The notes: generated by a model not told the origin, from the sequence alone. 64,000 bases of DNA from Bacteroidia bacterium (GCA_030654175.1 JAURXZ010000024.1:310001-374000); one strand, 5' to 3'; positions 43,815 to 52,685 are shown, counted from the stretch's first letter. Numbers and translations: made by a program.

Positions 43815-46196
43815 ATGAAGAATAAACTACTGTTATTTTATATTTTCATATTTTTAAGTCCCCTAATTTCTTCCGCCACTTGTCCGGGAGATACTGCAAG
43901 TTTCACAAGTGCACCTGGTGCATGTAAAAACAAGACCATCTCCTTTACTAACACCTCAATTGGCGCAACTACCTATTTTTGGGATTTTGGTGATGGCAGC
44001 ACTTTATCGGATACATCTCTTCTTCAAAACCCTCCGGCATATACATATCCTGTTTTAGGCAGCTACACAGCGATGTTGATCGTTGACAAAGGAACCCTTT
44101 GCGCTGATACATTTATGGCAGTTGTTAACATGTCGTTTGTGGTAGCTAATTTTACAAGCGATGCACCTAGTTGTATAAGCGATTCGGTAAATTTTACGGA
44201 CGCATCAGTTATTGGGCCCGGTGGCACGATCACCAACTGGCTGTGGAACTTTGGTGACCCGGGATCAGGCATAAACAATACTTCAACTTTACAAAATCCG
44301 GCTCATTTGTATAGTGCCGGTAATCAGGCGTTTAATGTAAAGTTGGTTACTACTTCAGCAGCACTTTGCAAGGATTCAATAACCATTGGTGTGGGTATCC
44401 AAAATTTGGTGGTTACAAATGCCGGTACAGATGTTACCAGCTGTGATAACAACCTCACTGTTAATTTGGTAGGTAGCATTTTAAATGCAGGTGGTGGTTC
44501 CTGGAGCGGTTCCGGAACATTTTCGAATTCCACTTCATTAACTCCTATTTATACTCCAACATCTACTGCAAAAGCAAACGGGATGGATACAGTTGTGTTT
44601 ACTTCCTTTAGCAGTCCGTATTGTCCAAATGTCAGCGATACAGTTCTTATAATTTTTAATCCTGGTCCGACTGTTAACGTTGGCGCAGATTTTTCGGTTT
44701 GTAAAGATACTTCAGGTGTTCCGGTATCTGCAACAATTACAGGAGCAACCGGTGGCAGGTGGTATAGTACAGGTGTTGAAGGAACATTTGCAGATTCGAG
44801 CTTAAATGTAACAACTTATTTTCCAAGCAACGCTGATACTGCTGCAGGTTCAGTTATCCTTTACAGAGAAACAATAGGCAACGGTATCTGTTTGGCTGCA
44901 ATTGATTCGGTAACAATAACTTTTAATCCCCTGCCAACTATTGTTATTAAAACGGAAGACAGTTCTTGCTCAAGCAACCCGATCATTTTGGATGTAACAG
45001 TTTCAACAGGTGCAGGAACATGGAGCTCAACAGGAACTGGTATATTTTTACCAAACGCCACCACACTTAATGGGTTGTATTATCCCAGTGCAGCAGACGA
45101 TCTTGCAGGGGTTGTTACCCTGAAATTCGTAACTGATAATAACGCAGGCTGTCAACCGGTTTCTGATACATTAAATGTATATATAAAACCATCGCCTACA
45201 GCAGGATTTACAAGTATAAGTGCTTGTGAAGATGACGATATTATATTTACAGATGCCTCTACACCTGCTGGTACAATAGCTAACTGGACCTGGACTTTCG
45301 GAGATCTAAGTCTGCCAAGTATTTCCCCATCACCAACCCATGGCTATTCCTCATGCGGATCTAAAAATGTTACACTTGTTGTAACATCAGTTAATGGTTG
45401 TATTGATTCTAATTTACAAAGTGTTGTTGTTTACTGCAACCCTGTAACAAATTATACAGCAAACGGTGTATGTTTGAATGACGGAACAGTATTTACTAAC
45501 ACCTCCACAGTTAACGGTTCAACGATATTAACATCGGATTGGGATTTTGGTGATACCACTTCTGATACTTTAACAAATCCAACACACTCTTTCCCTTCCA
45601 GTGGTTCGTTTCCTGTTATCCTAACAGTAGAAACCGCACAGGGGTGTACAGGTACGATCACACAAACAGTGAGTCTGGTGCCCGGGCCAACAGCCGTATT
45701 TACTGTTAGCGATGCAACAGCGGATATTAACCAGAACATAACTTTCCAGAACCAATCTATTGCTGATGTATCATGGTTATGGAATTTTGGAGATTCCTCT
45801 ACAGGGTCAATTTTGGAAAACCCATCACATGTTTATACCACCGCAGGTGTTTATAATGTTTGTTTAGTGGCAACTGACATAAGCGGTTGTAATGATACTG
45901 CCTGCCAAACAGAAATTGTTTCTACCGATCCTGTCGGGCCAAGTGGATTTTCTCCAAATGGTGATGGTCAGAATGATGTGTTCTATTTATTGGGTGGACC
46001 ATTCAAAACCCTGGAATTCAGAATTTATAATAACTGGGGTGAATTGGTATTTGAAACAACCAAGCAATCGATCGGTTGGGACGGAAAATTCAAAGGTGTT
46101 GATCAGGCTATAGGTGTTTATGTGTATTCTGTTATAGGAATTACAGAAGACGATTTCGAATACAAAGTATCAGGTGATATAACGTTGCTGAGGTAA
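43815..46196 (+). CDS. Secreted PKD-repeat protein with gliding-type (type B) sorting domain
   Basis: A 793-residue secreted protein with signal peptide MKNKLLLFYIFIFLSPLISSA. PKD domains are shown by ATTYFWDFGDGSTLSD, NWLWNFGDPGSG, NWTWTFGDLSLP, DWDFGDTTSD and WLWNFGDSSTGS, each followed by PAHLY- or PTHSF-like turns. Between them lie Ig-like modules with conserved Cys (VTSCDNNLTVNL, DSSCSSNPIIL). The C-terminus GFSPNGDGQNDVFYL, IYNNWGELVFETTKQSIGWDG, IGVYVYSVIG is the type B (CHU_C) sorting domain. The next gene is a PorP/SprF protein, the usual partner of type B cargo. Confidence 0.9.
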   Translation: MKNKLLLFYIFIFLSPLISSATCPGDTASFTSAPGACKNKTISFTNTSIGATTYFWDFGDGSTLSDTSLLQNPPAYTYPVLGSYTAMLIVDKGTLCADTFMAVVNMSFVVANFTSDAPSCISDSVNFTDASVIGPGGTITNWLWNFGDPGSGINNTSTLQNPAHLYSAGNQAFNVKLVTTSAALCKDSITIGVGIQNLVVTNAGTDVTSCDNNLTVNLVGSILNAGGGSWSGSGTFSNSTSLTPIYTPTSTAKANGMDTVVFTSFSSPYCPNVSDTVLIIFNPGPTVNVGADFSVCKDTSGVPVSATITGATGGRWYSTGVEGTFADSSLNVTTYFPSNADTAAGSVILYRETIGNGICLAAIDSVTITFNPLPTIVIKTEDSSCSSNPIILDVTVSTGAGTWSSTGTGIFLPNATTLNGLYYPSAADDLAGVVTLKFVTDNNAGCQPVSDTLNVYIKPSPTAGFTSISACEDDDIIFTDASTPAGTIANWTWTFGDLSLPSISPSPTHGYSSCGSKNVTLVVTSVNGCIDSNLQSVVVYCNPVTNYTANGVCLNDGTVFTNTSTVNGSTILTSDWDFGDTTSDTLTNPTHSFPSSGSFPVILTVETAQGCTGTITQTVSLVPGPTAVFTVSDATADINQNITFQNQSIADVSWLWNFGDSSTGSILENPSHVYTTAGVYNVCLVATDISGCNDTACQTEIVSTDPVGPSGFSPNGDGQNDVFYLLGGPFKTLEFRIYNNWGELVFETTKQSIGWDGKFKGVDQAIGVYVYSVIGITEDDFEYKVSGDITLLR

Positions 46197-46201
46197 GAAA
46201 A

Positions 46202-46235
46202 CCTCTCTAAATACTCCTCTTTAAAGAGATGAGGT
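46202..46235 (-). repeat. CTC/GAG palindromic repeat, copy 1
   Basis: ACCTCTCTAAATACTCCTCT (46202-46221) followed by TTAAAGAGATGAGGT. It contains the palindrome CTCTTTAAAGAG. On the minus strand it aligns loosely with the element at 46294-46327: a short hairpin followed by a purine tract. Confidence 0.5.
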
Positions 46236-46257
46236 GAATAAAAAAAAGAAAAAGAAA

Positions 46258-47289
46258 ATGAAAAAGATAACTGAAATAATCTGCAGAAACTTGCTCCCAC
46301 TCCTTAGGAGAGAGTTAGGGATAGGCCTTTTATTTTTACCTTCCCTTCTGGTTGGGCAGGATTTTCAGCTTTCGCAATATGATGCACCTCCATTATTTTT
46401 AAACCCGGCCATGACAGGAATGTTTGATGGGCAATATCGTGTTCATGCACATTATCGTACACAATGGGCTGCCGTTGCAAGCAAACCATATACAACAGCA
46501 GGTATTTCATTTGACATGCCCGTTAAAAAATTCGGAATAGGCTTACAGGTTATGAATTATCGTGCAGGCGGTGGAACCTATAACGTTTCAAGTGCTTTAG
46601 TATCAGTTGGGTATGATGTTGTTTTTGACAAAGAGAACAATCATCATTTAGCTTTAGGCGCACAAGGCGGCATTCTTCAGAAAAGTGTTGATGTTGCTTC
46701 ATTAACCTTCGGTAACCAGTATATAGGTGCAAATGGCGGTAGTTTTGATGCCGGCCTTGCAAGTGGTGAAACATTCAGCAATTCAAGTTTTTTGATACCT
46801 GATATAAATGCCGGCTTTTTATATTATTATGCAAAGGAGAGTTCCCGGTTAAATCCATTTATTGGATTTTCTGTATTTCACCTTACAGAGCCAACAGAAG
46901 CATTTTTAGGAGGAACAAATAAACTACCTATCAGAACTTATTTTCATGGGGGAACAAAAATAAATGTGAACGAAAAAATTCAGTTGCTGCCAAAGTTTGT
47001 GTACATGCAACAAAACAACAATCAGTCGTTTACCGCTTCGCTTTTACTTCATTACTTTTTGAAAGATGCTGACACGTATTTGATATTCGGACCAACGTAT
47101 CGTAGCAAAGACGCAGCCATTCTTGAGGCCGGAATAAAAAAAGGCAAATACATTGCCCGCATTAGTTATGATATCAACACATCATCATTAAAAACAGCAT
47201 CAGGCTCCCGCGGTGGTTTCGAAATTTCATTAACGTATATTACCCGTAAGAGCAAACCGAACCCTTTGGCAAATTGCCCGAGACTATAG
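46258..47289 (+). CDS. PorP/SprF-family type IX secretion outer-membrane protein
   Basis: A protein of about 343 residues of the PorP/SprF family, outer-membrane proteins with a predicted barrel that help secrete or anchor T9SS substrates. After the signal peptide comes the family start GQDFQLSQYDAPPLFLNPAMTGMFDGQYRVHAHYRTQW, then repeated strands such as GIGLQVMNYRAGG and HLALGAQGGILQKS. The ATG at 46258 is preferred to an upstream GTG at 46234 that would add a Lys run. Residues 13-23 (LPLLRRELGIG) are encoded by a dispersed repeat, which makes the signal peptide unusually long. It pairs with the preceding type B cargo gene (37 bases from its stop to the upstream GTG). Confidence 0.92.
   Translation: MKKITEIICRNLLPLLRRELGIGLLFLPSLLVGQDFQLSQYDAPPLFLNPAMTGMFDGQYRVHAHYRTQWAAVASKPYTTAGISFDMPVKKFGIGLQVMNYRAGGGTYNVSSALVSVGYDVVFDKENNHHLALGAQGGILQKSVDVASLTFGNQYIGANGGSFDAGLASGETFSNSSFLIPDINAGFLYYYAKESSRLNPFIGFSVFHLTEPTEAFLGGTNKLPIRTYFHGGTKINVNEKIQLLPKFVYMQQNNNQSFTASLLLHYFLKDADTYLIFGPTYRSKDAAILEAGIKKGKYIARISYDINTSSLKTASGSRGGFEISLTYITRKSKPNPLANCPRL
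46294..46327 (+). repeat. CTC/GAG palindromic repeat, copy 2, inside a gene
   Basis: CTCCCACTCCTTAGGAGAGA (46294-46313) continuing GTTAGGGATAGGCC. It has the short hairpin CTCCTTAGGAG followed by a G-rich tail, the same architecture as the C/G-rich palindrome at 31.9 kb. It is translated in frame as part of the PorP signal peptide. Confidence 0.65.
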
Positions 47290-47311
47290 GTTCAATTAAT
47301 TGATTATTAGG

Positions 47312-47326
47312 AATTTACGAAACTGT
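47312..47326. repeat. Dispersed motif AATTTACGAAACTGT
   Basis: A 15-base perfect match to the motif at 10605-10625 and, inverted, 35115-35135. It lies between porP and the PD40 gene. Confidence 0.65.
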
Positions 47327-47377
47327 TTTTGTTACATTGCTTACTGTTAAATTGTCAAATTGTTTAATTTGTTTTGT

Positions 47378-49150
47378 ATGAAACGTATTGCCGCATTACT
47401 AATTTTATTTGCATTTTCTACTGCCGCTTTTGCTCAAACCAAAAGGGAATGGTTGAAGTATGCTGATGCTGCATTTAAGAATGGTGATTATACTAACGCT
47501 GCCAGCTTTTATATAAAAGTTATTGACAAGAGCACCCCTTTCGATATTACTCACCCTTATGCGGTAAAACCTTACGTTGCTAAAAAAAAGCAGGACACCG
47601 CTGCAGCAGGGTTTAAGATCTTTAATATAACAATTGCGATCGCTCCACAAAACAAAACAAAAGACAGTCTTTCAGGAGAAACAGACTCTGTTAAAACAGT
47701 AGAGGTTGCAAGCACAAGTGATCAGTATGTGGTTCATCAAATTGCCGAATCTTATCGTTTGAACCATGATTACCAAAATGCGGAGACCTGGTATCAGTTA
47801 TCGGTGAAAAACAGCTCAAAAGCGTATCCTTTTGAAAGCTATTATTATGGTGATGCATTGATGAAAAACAAAAAATATCCTGCTGCAAACCTTCAATTTG
47901 AAGCCACATTAAGCACTGCAACAGAAAAAAAAGACACAAATATGATCAAGCTGGCCAAGCTTAAAATTACGGGTTGTTATTTGGCAATAGATCCAAACAG
48001 TGTGCAAAAGGGCGTTACAGTTACTGAACGCGACTCGGTTTTTAACACCGGTACCTCCAGTTTTGCTGTTAATTATTATGGTGATGAAAACACGATACAC
48101 TTTAGTTCTGCAAGAGATACCGTTGGTGATCCTAAAAAACAAAAAACAAAATATACAAGTGATATTTACACACTCAGCAAAACAGAAAACGTTTGGTCAA
48201 ATTTGAAAATCGTGCCGGGCCCAATAAACACCGCTCAAAATGAAGGCTCTGGATTTTTAACAGCTGATGGTACAAGATTCTTTTTTACAAGATGGTCCAC
48301 TACAAATAAAAATGAATGCGCTATCTACTTTTCAAGATTTTTTAATGGAGAGTGGTTAATTGCACAAAAAATGAACGACAAGGTAAATCTTGACGGTTAT
48401 AAAAGCATGGATCCTTCAGTTTCACCGGATGGTTCTATTATTTATTATTCTTCCAACCGCCCGGGAGGGTCTGGAAAAATGGATATCTGGTACGAGGCTA
48501 TTGACGAAGATGGCAGAACTTACGGAGAACCAATTAATATGGGACCGCTTTTCAATACAGCAGAGGATGAAACAAGCCCTTTTTATCATATAGGTACATC
48601 TACCATGTATTTCAGCTCTGACGGGCATCCCGGATTTGGTGGCCTGGATGTTTTGAAATCTTCATTTAATACGAGTGATTCGATATGGTCCTTACCAAAA
48701 AATTTAGGACAACCAATTAATTCAAGTAATGATGACACCTATTTTGTGCTGGATGCAAGTCAGCAAAACGGCTTTGTTACCACTGATCGTAAAGAATGCA
48801 AATCATGTACAAGTGGCTCGTGCTATAAAATTTATTCTGTTACAAAAGAGCAAAACGTATACGATGTTCGTGGTACGGTTTATAATTCCGAAACCAATGA
48901 AGTGATACCCAATGCTACTATTACCTTTAAAGACATCCGTAGCGACTGGGAACCATTTGCTATAACTACAGATGCCGCAGGAACCTATTTTTATAATCTT
49001 AAAGAAGGCGTTGAACTTTATATGAAAGCACAAATGCCCAATTTCGCAGGTGATGCAGGAACTGTTATTACACTTGGCTTAACGGAATCAAAACATTTCG
49101 AAAAAGATTTTTTCCTTGCTCCGAATTCTTCCGGAGGAACAATTAAATAA
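47378..49150 (+). CDS. TPR/PD40 protein, PorE-like without OmpA domain
   Basis: An exported protein of about 590 residues with signal peptide MKRIAALLILFAFSTAAFAQ at the ATG at 47378. A TPR-like part follows (EWLKYADAAFKNGDYTNAASFYIKV; later YRLNHDYQNAETWYQLS and GDALMKNKKYPAANLQFEATL). Then come PD40 propeller strands: GSGFLTADGTRFFFTRWS, SMDPSVSPDGSIIYYSSNRPGGSGKMDIWY and SPFYHIGTSTMYFSSDGHPGFGGLDV. The last part (YDVRGTVYNSETNEVIPNATITF) is a carboxypeptidase regulatory-like beta domain. PorE-type T9SS proteins normally end with an OmpA peptidoglycan-binding domain, which is missing here. It directly follows the PorP gene, so a secretion or surface-assembly role is likely. Confidence 0.85.
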   Translation: MKRIAALLILFAFSTAAFAQTKREWLKYADAAFKNGDYTNAASFYIKVIDKSTPFDITHPYAVKPYVAKKKQDTAAAGFKIFNITIAIAPQNKTKDSLSGETDSVKTVEVASTSDQYVVHQIAESYRLNHDYQNAETWYQLSVKNSSKAYPFESYYYGDALMKNKKYPAANLQFEATLSTATEKKDTNMIKLAKLKITGCYLAIDPNSVQKGVTVTERDSVFNTGTSSFAVNYYGDENTIHFSSARDTVGDPKKQKTKYTSDIYTLSKTENVWSNLKIVPGPINTAQNEGSGFLTADGTRFFFTRWSTTNKNECAIYFSRFFNGEWLIAQKMNDKVNLDGYKSMDPSVSPDGSIIYYSSNRPGGSGKMDIWYEAIDEDGRTYGEPINMGPLFNTAEDETSPFYHIGTSTMYFSSDGHPGFGGLDVLKSSFNTSDSIWSLPKNLGQPINSSNDDTYFVLDASQQNGFVTTDRKECKSCTSGSCYKIYSVTKEQNVYDVRGTVYNSETNEVIPNATITFKDIRSDWEPFAITTDAAGTYFYNLKEGVELYMKAQMPNFAGDAGTVITLGLTESKHFEKDFFLAPNSSGGTIK

Positions 49151-49364
49151 CGAAGTCCAGAGCACTTTTCATCATTATTCTTAGAAAAAATTAGTGCACT
49201 TCAAAAACACTGCTAAACCATTTTTTCAACGATAATCCTGGTTCAAAAAGCTATTGTTGCAGCTTCTAAAACAAAACATCCGATACGTAATGTCAACATT
49301 AAAAATAGACAGGAGATTAAAACATCTTTTATCTAAAATACTAATGTAAATTTTTTTAAAACTT

Positions 49365-49841
49365 ATGATTACAATCTACAGTGATGGTGCATCTCGTGGG
49401 AATCCTGGTCCGGGTGGTTATGGTGCAATATTGATATTCGGTACTTTACGAAAAGAACTTTCGGAGGGCTTTCGTTTAACTACCAATAATCGAATGGAGT
49501 TATTGGGTGTGATCGCTGCACTGGAAGCTTTAAAAAAAGAAGACACTGCGGTTACTGTCTATTCTGATTCGAAATATGTGGTGGACTCAGTTGAAAAAAA
49601 ATGGGTTTTTGGTTGGGAGAAAAAAAACTTTAAAGAGAAAAAGAACTCCGATCTGTGGATACGTTTTTTAAATGTTTATAGAAAACATAAAGTAAAGTTT
49701 ATTTGGGTGAAAGGTCACCATACCAACAAGGAAAATAATCGTTGTGATGAATTGGCTGTGGCAGCTGCTCAGGGAAAGGATCTGAAGCCCGATGTAGGGT
49801 ATGAGATTGAAAAAAAAACGGAGAACGCAAAACTGCTTTAA
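49365..49841 (+). CDS. rnhA: Ribonuclease HI
   Basis: A 158-residue RNase H that cuts RNA in RNA-DNA hybrids. The catalytic acids are in TIYSDGASRGNPGPGGYGAI (Asp), TNNRMELLGVIAALEAL (Glu), VTVYSDSKYVVDSVEKKW (Asp) and NNRCDELAVAAA (Asp), with the KGHH loop (WVKGHHTNKENN). Length is normal. No operon partner is seen. Confidence 0.97.
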   Translation: MITIYSDGASRGNPGPGGYGAILIFGTLRKELSEGFRLTTNNRMELLGVIAALEALKKEDTAVTVYSDSKYVVDSVEKKWVFGWEKKNFKEKKNSDLWIRFLNVYRKHKVKFIWVKGHHTNKENNRCDELAVAAAQGKDLKPDVGYEIEKKTENAKLL

Positions 49842-49996
49842 AATCACTCAGTTTTTTAATCCATCATTAAAAAATTAAGTTCAGTAAATTACCATTAACG
49901 CTTCAAAACAATAAGCTTCAGTGGCTGGATAATATGTCTTTTGGGAGGCAGATCATTTTTTTATGCTAAGTTAAAAGCTAAAACAAACCGTTGTTT

Positions 49997-50037
49997 TATA
50001 ACCTTTTCCAAAGTTTCAAACTTTGGAAAAGGTTATA
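49997..50037. repeat. Perfect 20-bp inverted repeat
   Basis: TATAACCTTTTCCAAAGTTT (49997-50016) and its perfect complement (50018-50037) are separated by a single C. It lies 67 bases beyond the purE stop codon. Without a T tract on either side it is more like a dispersed palindrome than a typical terminator, though it may stabilise the purE mRNA end. Confidence 0.75.
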
Positions 50038-50103
50038 TAGAAAATCAGCAAAAAACAGATTAGGATAATTTGTTCTAAGCACTTTAATTAAAGCCAATTG
50101 GTT

Positions 50104-50613
50104 TTATACCCTGTATTCATATTTATGTTGCTTTAACTCCTCATTTGCTTTTAAAACTTTTACCTTAAGATTTTCTTTAAATTCCTTCACATGCTTTAAT
50201 AGTTCATCATTGCCAATGGCAAGCATTTGCAAAGCAAGTATTCCCGCATTTTGTCCGCCATCTACACCAACTGTTGCCACTGGAATTCCTGGAGGCATTT
50301 GCACGATTGAAAGCAGAGAGTCCCAGCCGTCTAATGAAATGGAGGAACGGCAAGGCACCCCTATTACAGGAGTGAGGGAAAGAGCCGCAACAACTCCAGG
50401 GAGATGAGCCGCTCCTCCTGCCCCTGCAATGATTACTTTTATTCCACGTGTAGGTGCATTTTTTGCAAAGTCCATCACCTGTTCAGGCACGCGATGTGCT
50501 GACAGCGCATTAATTTCAAATGGAATTTTGAACTGATCAAGAATTTTTGCTGCTTCCTGCATGACTGCCATATCAGATGTGCTGCCCATAATGATGCTTA
50601 CAATTGGTTTCAT
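50104..50613 (-). CDS. purE: 5-(carboxyamino)imidazole ribonucleotide mutase PurE
   Basis: A 169-residue PurE of purine synthesis, acting at the carboxylation step that gives CAIR. The signature is VSIIMGSTSDMAVMQEAAKIL, then INALSAHRVPEQVM, GIKVIIAGAGGAAHLPGVVAAL, PVIGVPC and VGVDGGQNAGILALQML. It fits class I (NCAIR mutase) in length, though class II enzymes use CO2 directly; purK is not in the window. It is the last gene of the long minus-strand run that begins with bestrophin and carbonic anhydrase. Confidence 0.95.
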   Translation of the reverse strand: MKPIVSIIMGSTSDMAVMQEAAKILDQFKIPFEINALSAHRVPEQVMDFAKNAPTRGIKVIIAGAGGAAHLPGVVAALSLTPVIGVPCRSSISLDGWDSLLSIVQMPPGIPVATVGVDGGQNAGILALQMLAIGNDELLKHVKEFKENLKVKVLKANEELKQHKYEYRV

Positions 50614-50699
50614 AATTTTAATTTTTAAATGGTGATTTTTTTATTTAACAGTTTATTTTATTTGTAATTTCTCTTTTGATAAATTTTATCTTTAAAATA

Positions 50700-51659
50700 T
50701 TATTTTGCCGAAGCCCTTTCCAGTCTATCGTTAATCGCTATTCCAATACCATTATTAGGAACACGTTCTGCAATAATTCTGTCCAGTTTTAAGCTGTCGA
50801 GTCGATGCAAGGCTTTATAAAGATTGTGGGCGGCTTCATCCAGGCTTCCACTTGTTGATAATATGTCCTGGTTTTCTAACGGTATTAAAGGTGAAAGATT
50901 CTTAAAAGCAAGAATTCCGGTGCCTGTTCGTGGGAATGTTTTTAGCATCACCTCCATATTGTCAGTTAAATAAAATGATGTATTTGGTGCGTAATGAAAA
51001 GGATGCATTCCGGGACTAATTGGTTTTGCATTATGCTTATTGTTTATTTCAACTTTTCCCGCAATTTTTTTTATTGCTTCCGGGCTTATTGCCCCAAGCC
51101 TGTAAATTATAGGTGTTTCACCCTCAAACCCCACAATGGTTGATTCTATGCCTTTGGAGCATAAGCCTCCGTCAAGTATGTAATCTATTTTTCCGAATAA
51201 TATTCTTTTGACATCCTCTGCTGATGTAGGACTAATATAACCGAAAGGGTTTGCGCTTGGTGCCGCAAGTGGAAATGAAAGTTTACGTAATAACTGGATG
51301 GCTAATGGATGACTAGGAATACGAACTGCCACATTTGGAAACCCTGAAGTTACAATGTCAGGAATTACATCCCTTTTAGGAAGTAATAATGTTAGAGGTC
51401 CAGGCCAGAAGTGTTCGGCAAGCTTTTCGGCTATTGCCGGAATATTTTTTACATATTTATGTAATTGCGTTACATCAGACAAATGTATGATGAGTGGATT
51501 AGTGAGCGGACGTTTTTTTACCTCATAAATTTTAGTTATTACAGAAGGGTTAAGCGCATTTCCAGCTAAACCATATACAGTTTCGGTTGGAATACCGATT
51601 ACCTGGTCGTTTTCCAATAAGCTTACTGCTCTTTCTATATCGTTACCTATGTAAGTCAT
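50700..51659 (-). CDS. L-threonylcarbamoyladenylate synthase (Sua5 type)
   Basis: A 319-residue enzyme that makes threonylcarbamoyl-AMP from threonine, bicarbonate and ATP for the t6A37 modification of tRNAs. The YrdC domain has IGIPTETVYGLAGNAL, KRPLTNPLIIHLSD, LAEHFWPGPLTLLL and APSANPFGYISPTSAEDV. The C-terminal Sua5 domain follows, starting near SPGMHPFHYAPNTSFYL. It therefore is the long Sua5 form rather than the short TsaC. It also consumes bicarbonate, which is notable next to carbonic anhydrase in the same gene run. 66 bases separate it from the upstream gene. Confidence 0.95.
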   Translation of the reverse strand: MTYIGNDIERAVSLLENDQVIGIPTETVYGLAGNALNPSVITKIYEVKKRPLTNPLIIHLSDVTQLHKYVKNIPAIAEKLAEHFWPGPLTLLLPKRDVIPDIVTSGFPNVAVRIPSHPLAIQLLRKLSFPLAAPSANPFGYISPTSAEDVKRILFGKIDYILDGGLCSKGIESTIVGFEGETPIIYRLGAISPEAIKKIAGKVEINNKHNAKPISPGMHPFHYAPNTSFYLTDNMEVMLKTFPRTGTGILAFKNLSPLIPLENQDILSTSGSLDEAAHNLYKALHRLDSLKLDRIIAERVPNNGIGIAINDRLERASAK

Positions 51660-51725
51660 TAGTTATTGTTCATGTGTTGTTAGTCATTAATTGTAAGTAA
51701 TTACCTGTATGTAATTACCTGTTAG

Positions 51726-52577
51726 TTAAGGGTTACAGAAATCGCAAAATGTTGGTTCGCTGAATTTTTGCCCACTCGGATATTGAATTTCTTTTTGGTG
51801 ATTACATTTTTTACATTGGTAAATATGTTTTGCTGTTCCTTTTGTTGGAAAAAAACAATTTTCGCAAGGCAGGCCATTTATCCACTCTGTAATTTCGAAT
51901 CCCAGCCAACCACATGCAGGACATAAACTTTTTATTTTGTTAAGAAGGTTAATGGTAGCTTTTTCAATAACCTTCATTCTTTTAGGATTATACATAGCTC
52001 GCATATCTGTTTCCATTAATGCTTTCCCATTTTGTGAAGCAGTGATGGATTTAGCTACCGCTTCTTCAAGTATTTCTTCAGATGTTATTCCTTTGAACAA
52101 CAGACCGCTATTATCATTAGGTCTTACTACCATTCCGTGTGATGGAAAACCACACTTTTTGGCAAAATCTTTTGCTTCTTCTAAATCTGATATTTCGGTA
52201 TGACAGAAGTTCGTATCAGTAGAAATTTCCCAACCAGCAATTTCTATATTATTGAGAGTATCTATTAACAATACCAGTTCAACATTTGCAGGGGCGAAAA
52301 AAATAGTAGGATGAGGGCCAAAACTTCCTTCACTTGCAATTGCAAGTGATTCCCCTGTTTCTTCAATCGCCTTCAGGGCTTTATAGCGGGCCGCTTCCAG
52401 TTGTGTTCCTTTGCGGTCAACATCACGGGTAAATGTTCCGAATGTATCCGTATCTATTGTATCAAGCAGGTTTAAGTTCATCGCTGTTTGAGTAAGAACA
52501 GGAAAAATAACTTCATCCTTTTTGTGCTTTGTTATAAGTACAGCATTTCTGTTTTTGAATATGTCTGATTGTTCCAT
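51726..52577 (-). CDS. Zinc-ribbon protein of unknown function (DUF6671-like)
   Basis: A 283-residue cytosolic protein. The first 220 residues are a conserved unknown domain: NAVLITKHKKDEVIFPVL, DTFGTFTRDVDRKGTQLEAARYKA, LAIASEGSFGPHPTIFFAPANVEL and MVVRPND. The C-terminus has several Cys pairs: CPACGW, CENCFFP, CKKCNHQ and CDFCNP, enough for one or two zinc ribbons. I recall similar proteins under the name DUF6671, but I could not check this. It begins 6 bases after a tiny membrane ORF and is followed by sua5. Its role is unknown; zinc ribbons often bind nucleic acids or ribosomal factors. Confidence 0.7.
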   Translation of the reverse strand: MEQSDIFKNRNAVLITKHKKDEVIFPVLTQTAMNLNLLDTIDTDTFGTFTRDVDRKGTQLEAARYKALKAIEETGESLAIASEGSFGPHPTIFFAPANVELVLLIDTLNNIEIAGWEISTDTNFCHTEISDLEEAKDFAKKCGFPSHGMVVRPNDNSGLLFKGITSEEILEEAVAKSITASQNGKALMETDMRAMYNPKRMKVIEKATINLLNKIKSLCPACGWLGFEITEWINGLPCENCFFPTKGTAKHIYQCKKCNHQKEIQYPSGQKFSEPTFCDFCNP

Positions 52578-52583
52578 TTTCGT

Positions 52584-52685
52584 TTAAAACTGACTTATCA
52601 TTGTCAACAGAAGATATAAGAGAATGATTAGGTTGATTATGGATATTATCTGAGTTGTGATTGCAATTGCTGAATATTTTCGCAT
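52584..52685 (-). CDS. Predicted 33-residue single-pass membrane micro-protein
   Basis: An ATG at 52685 opens a 33-codon frame ending at a TAA. The peptide begins MRKYSAIAITTQ and continues as a hydrophobic helix (IISIINLIILLYLLLTMI), so it would be a small single-pass membrane protein. It fits exactly in the gap between purC and the zinc-ribbon gene: 34 bases after the purC stop and 6 bases before the next start, all on the minus strand. Chance ORFs of this length are common, so translation is unproven. Confidence 0.35.
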   Translation of the reverse strand: MRKYSAIAITTQIISIINLIILLYLLLTMISQF

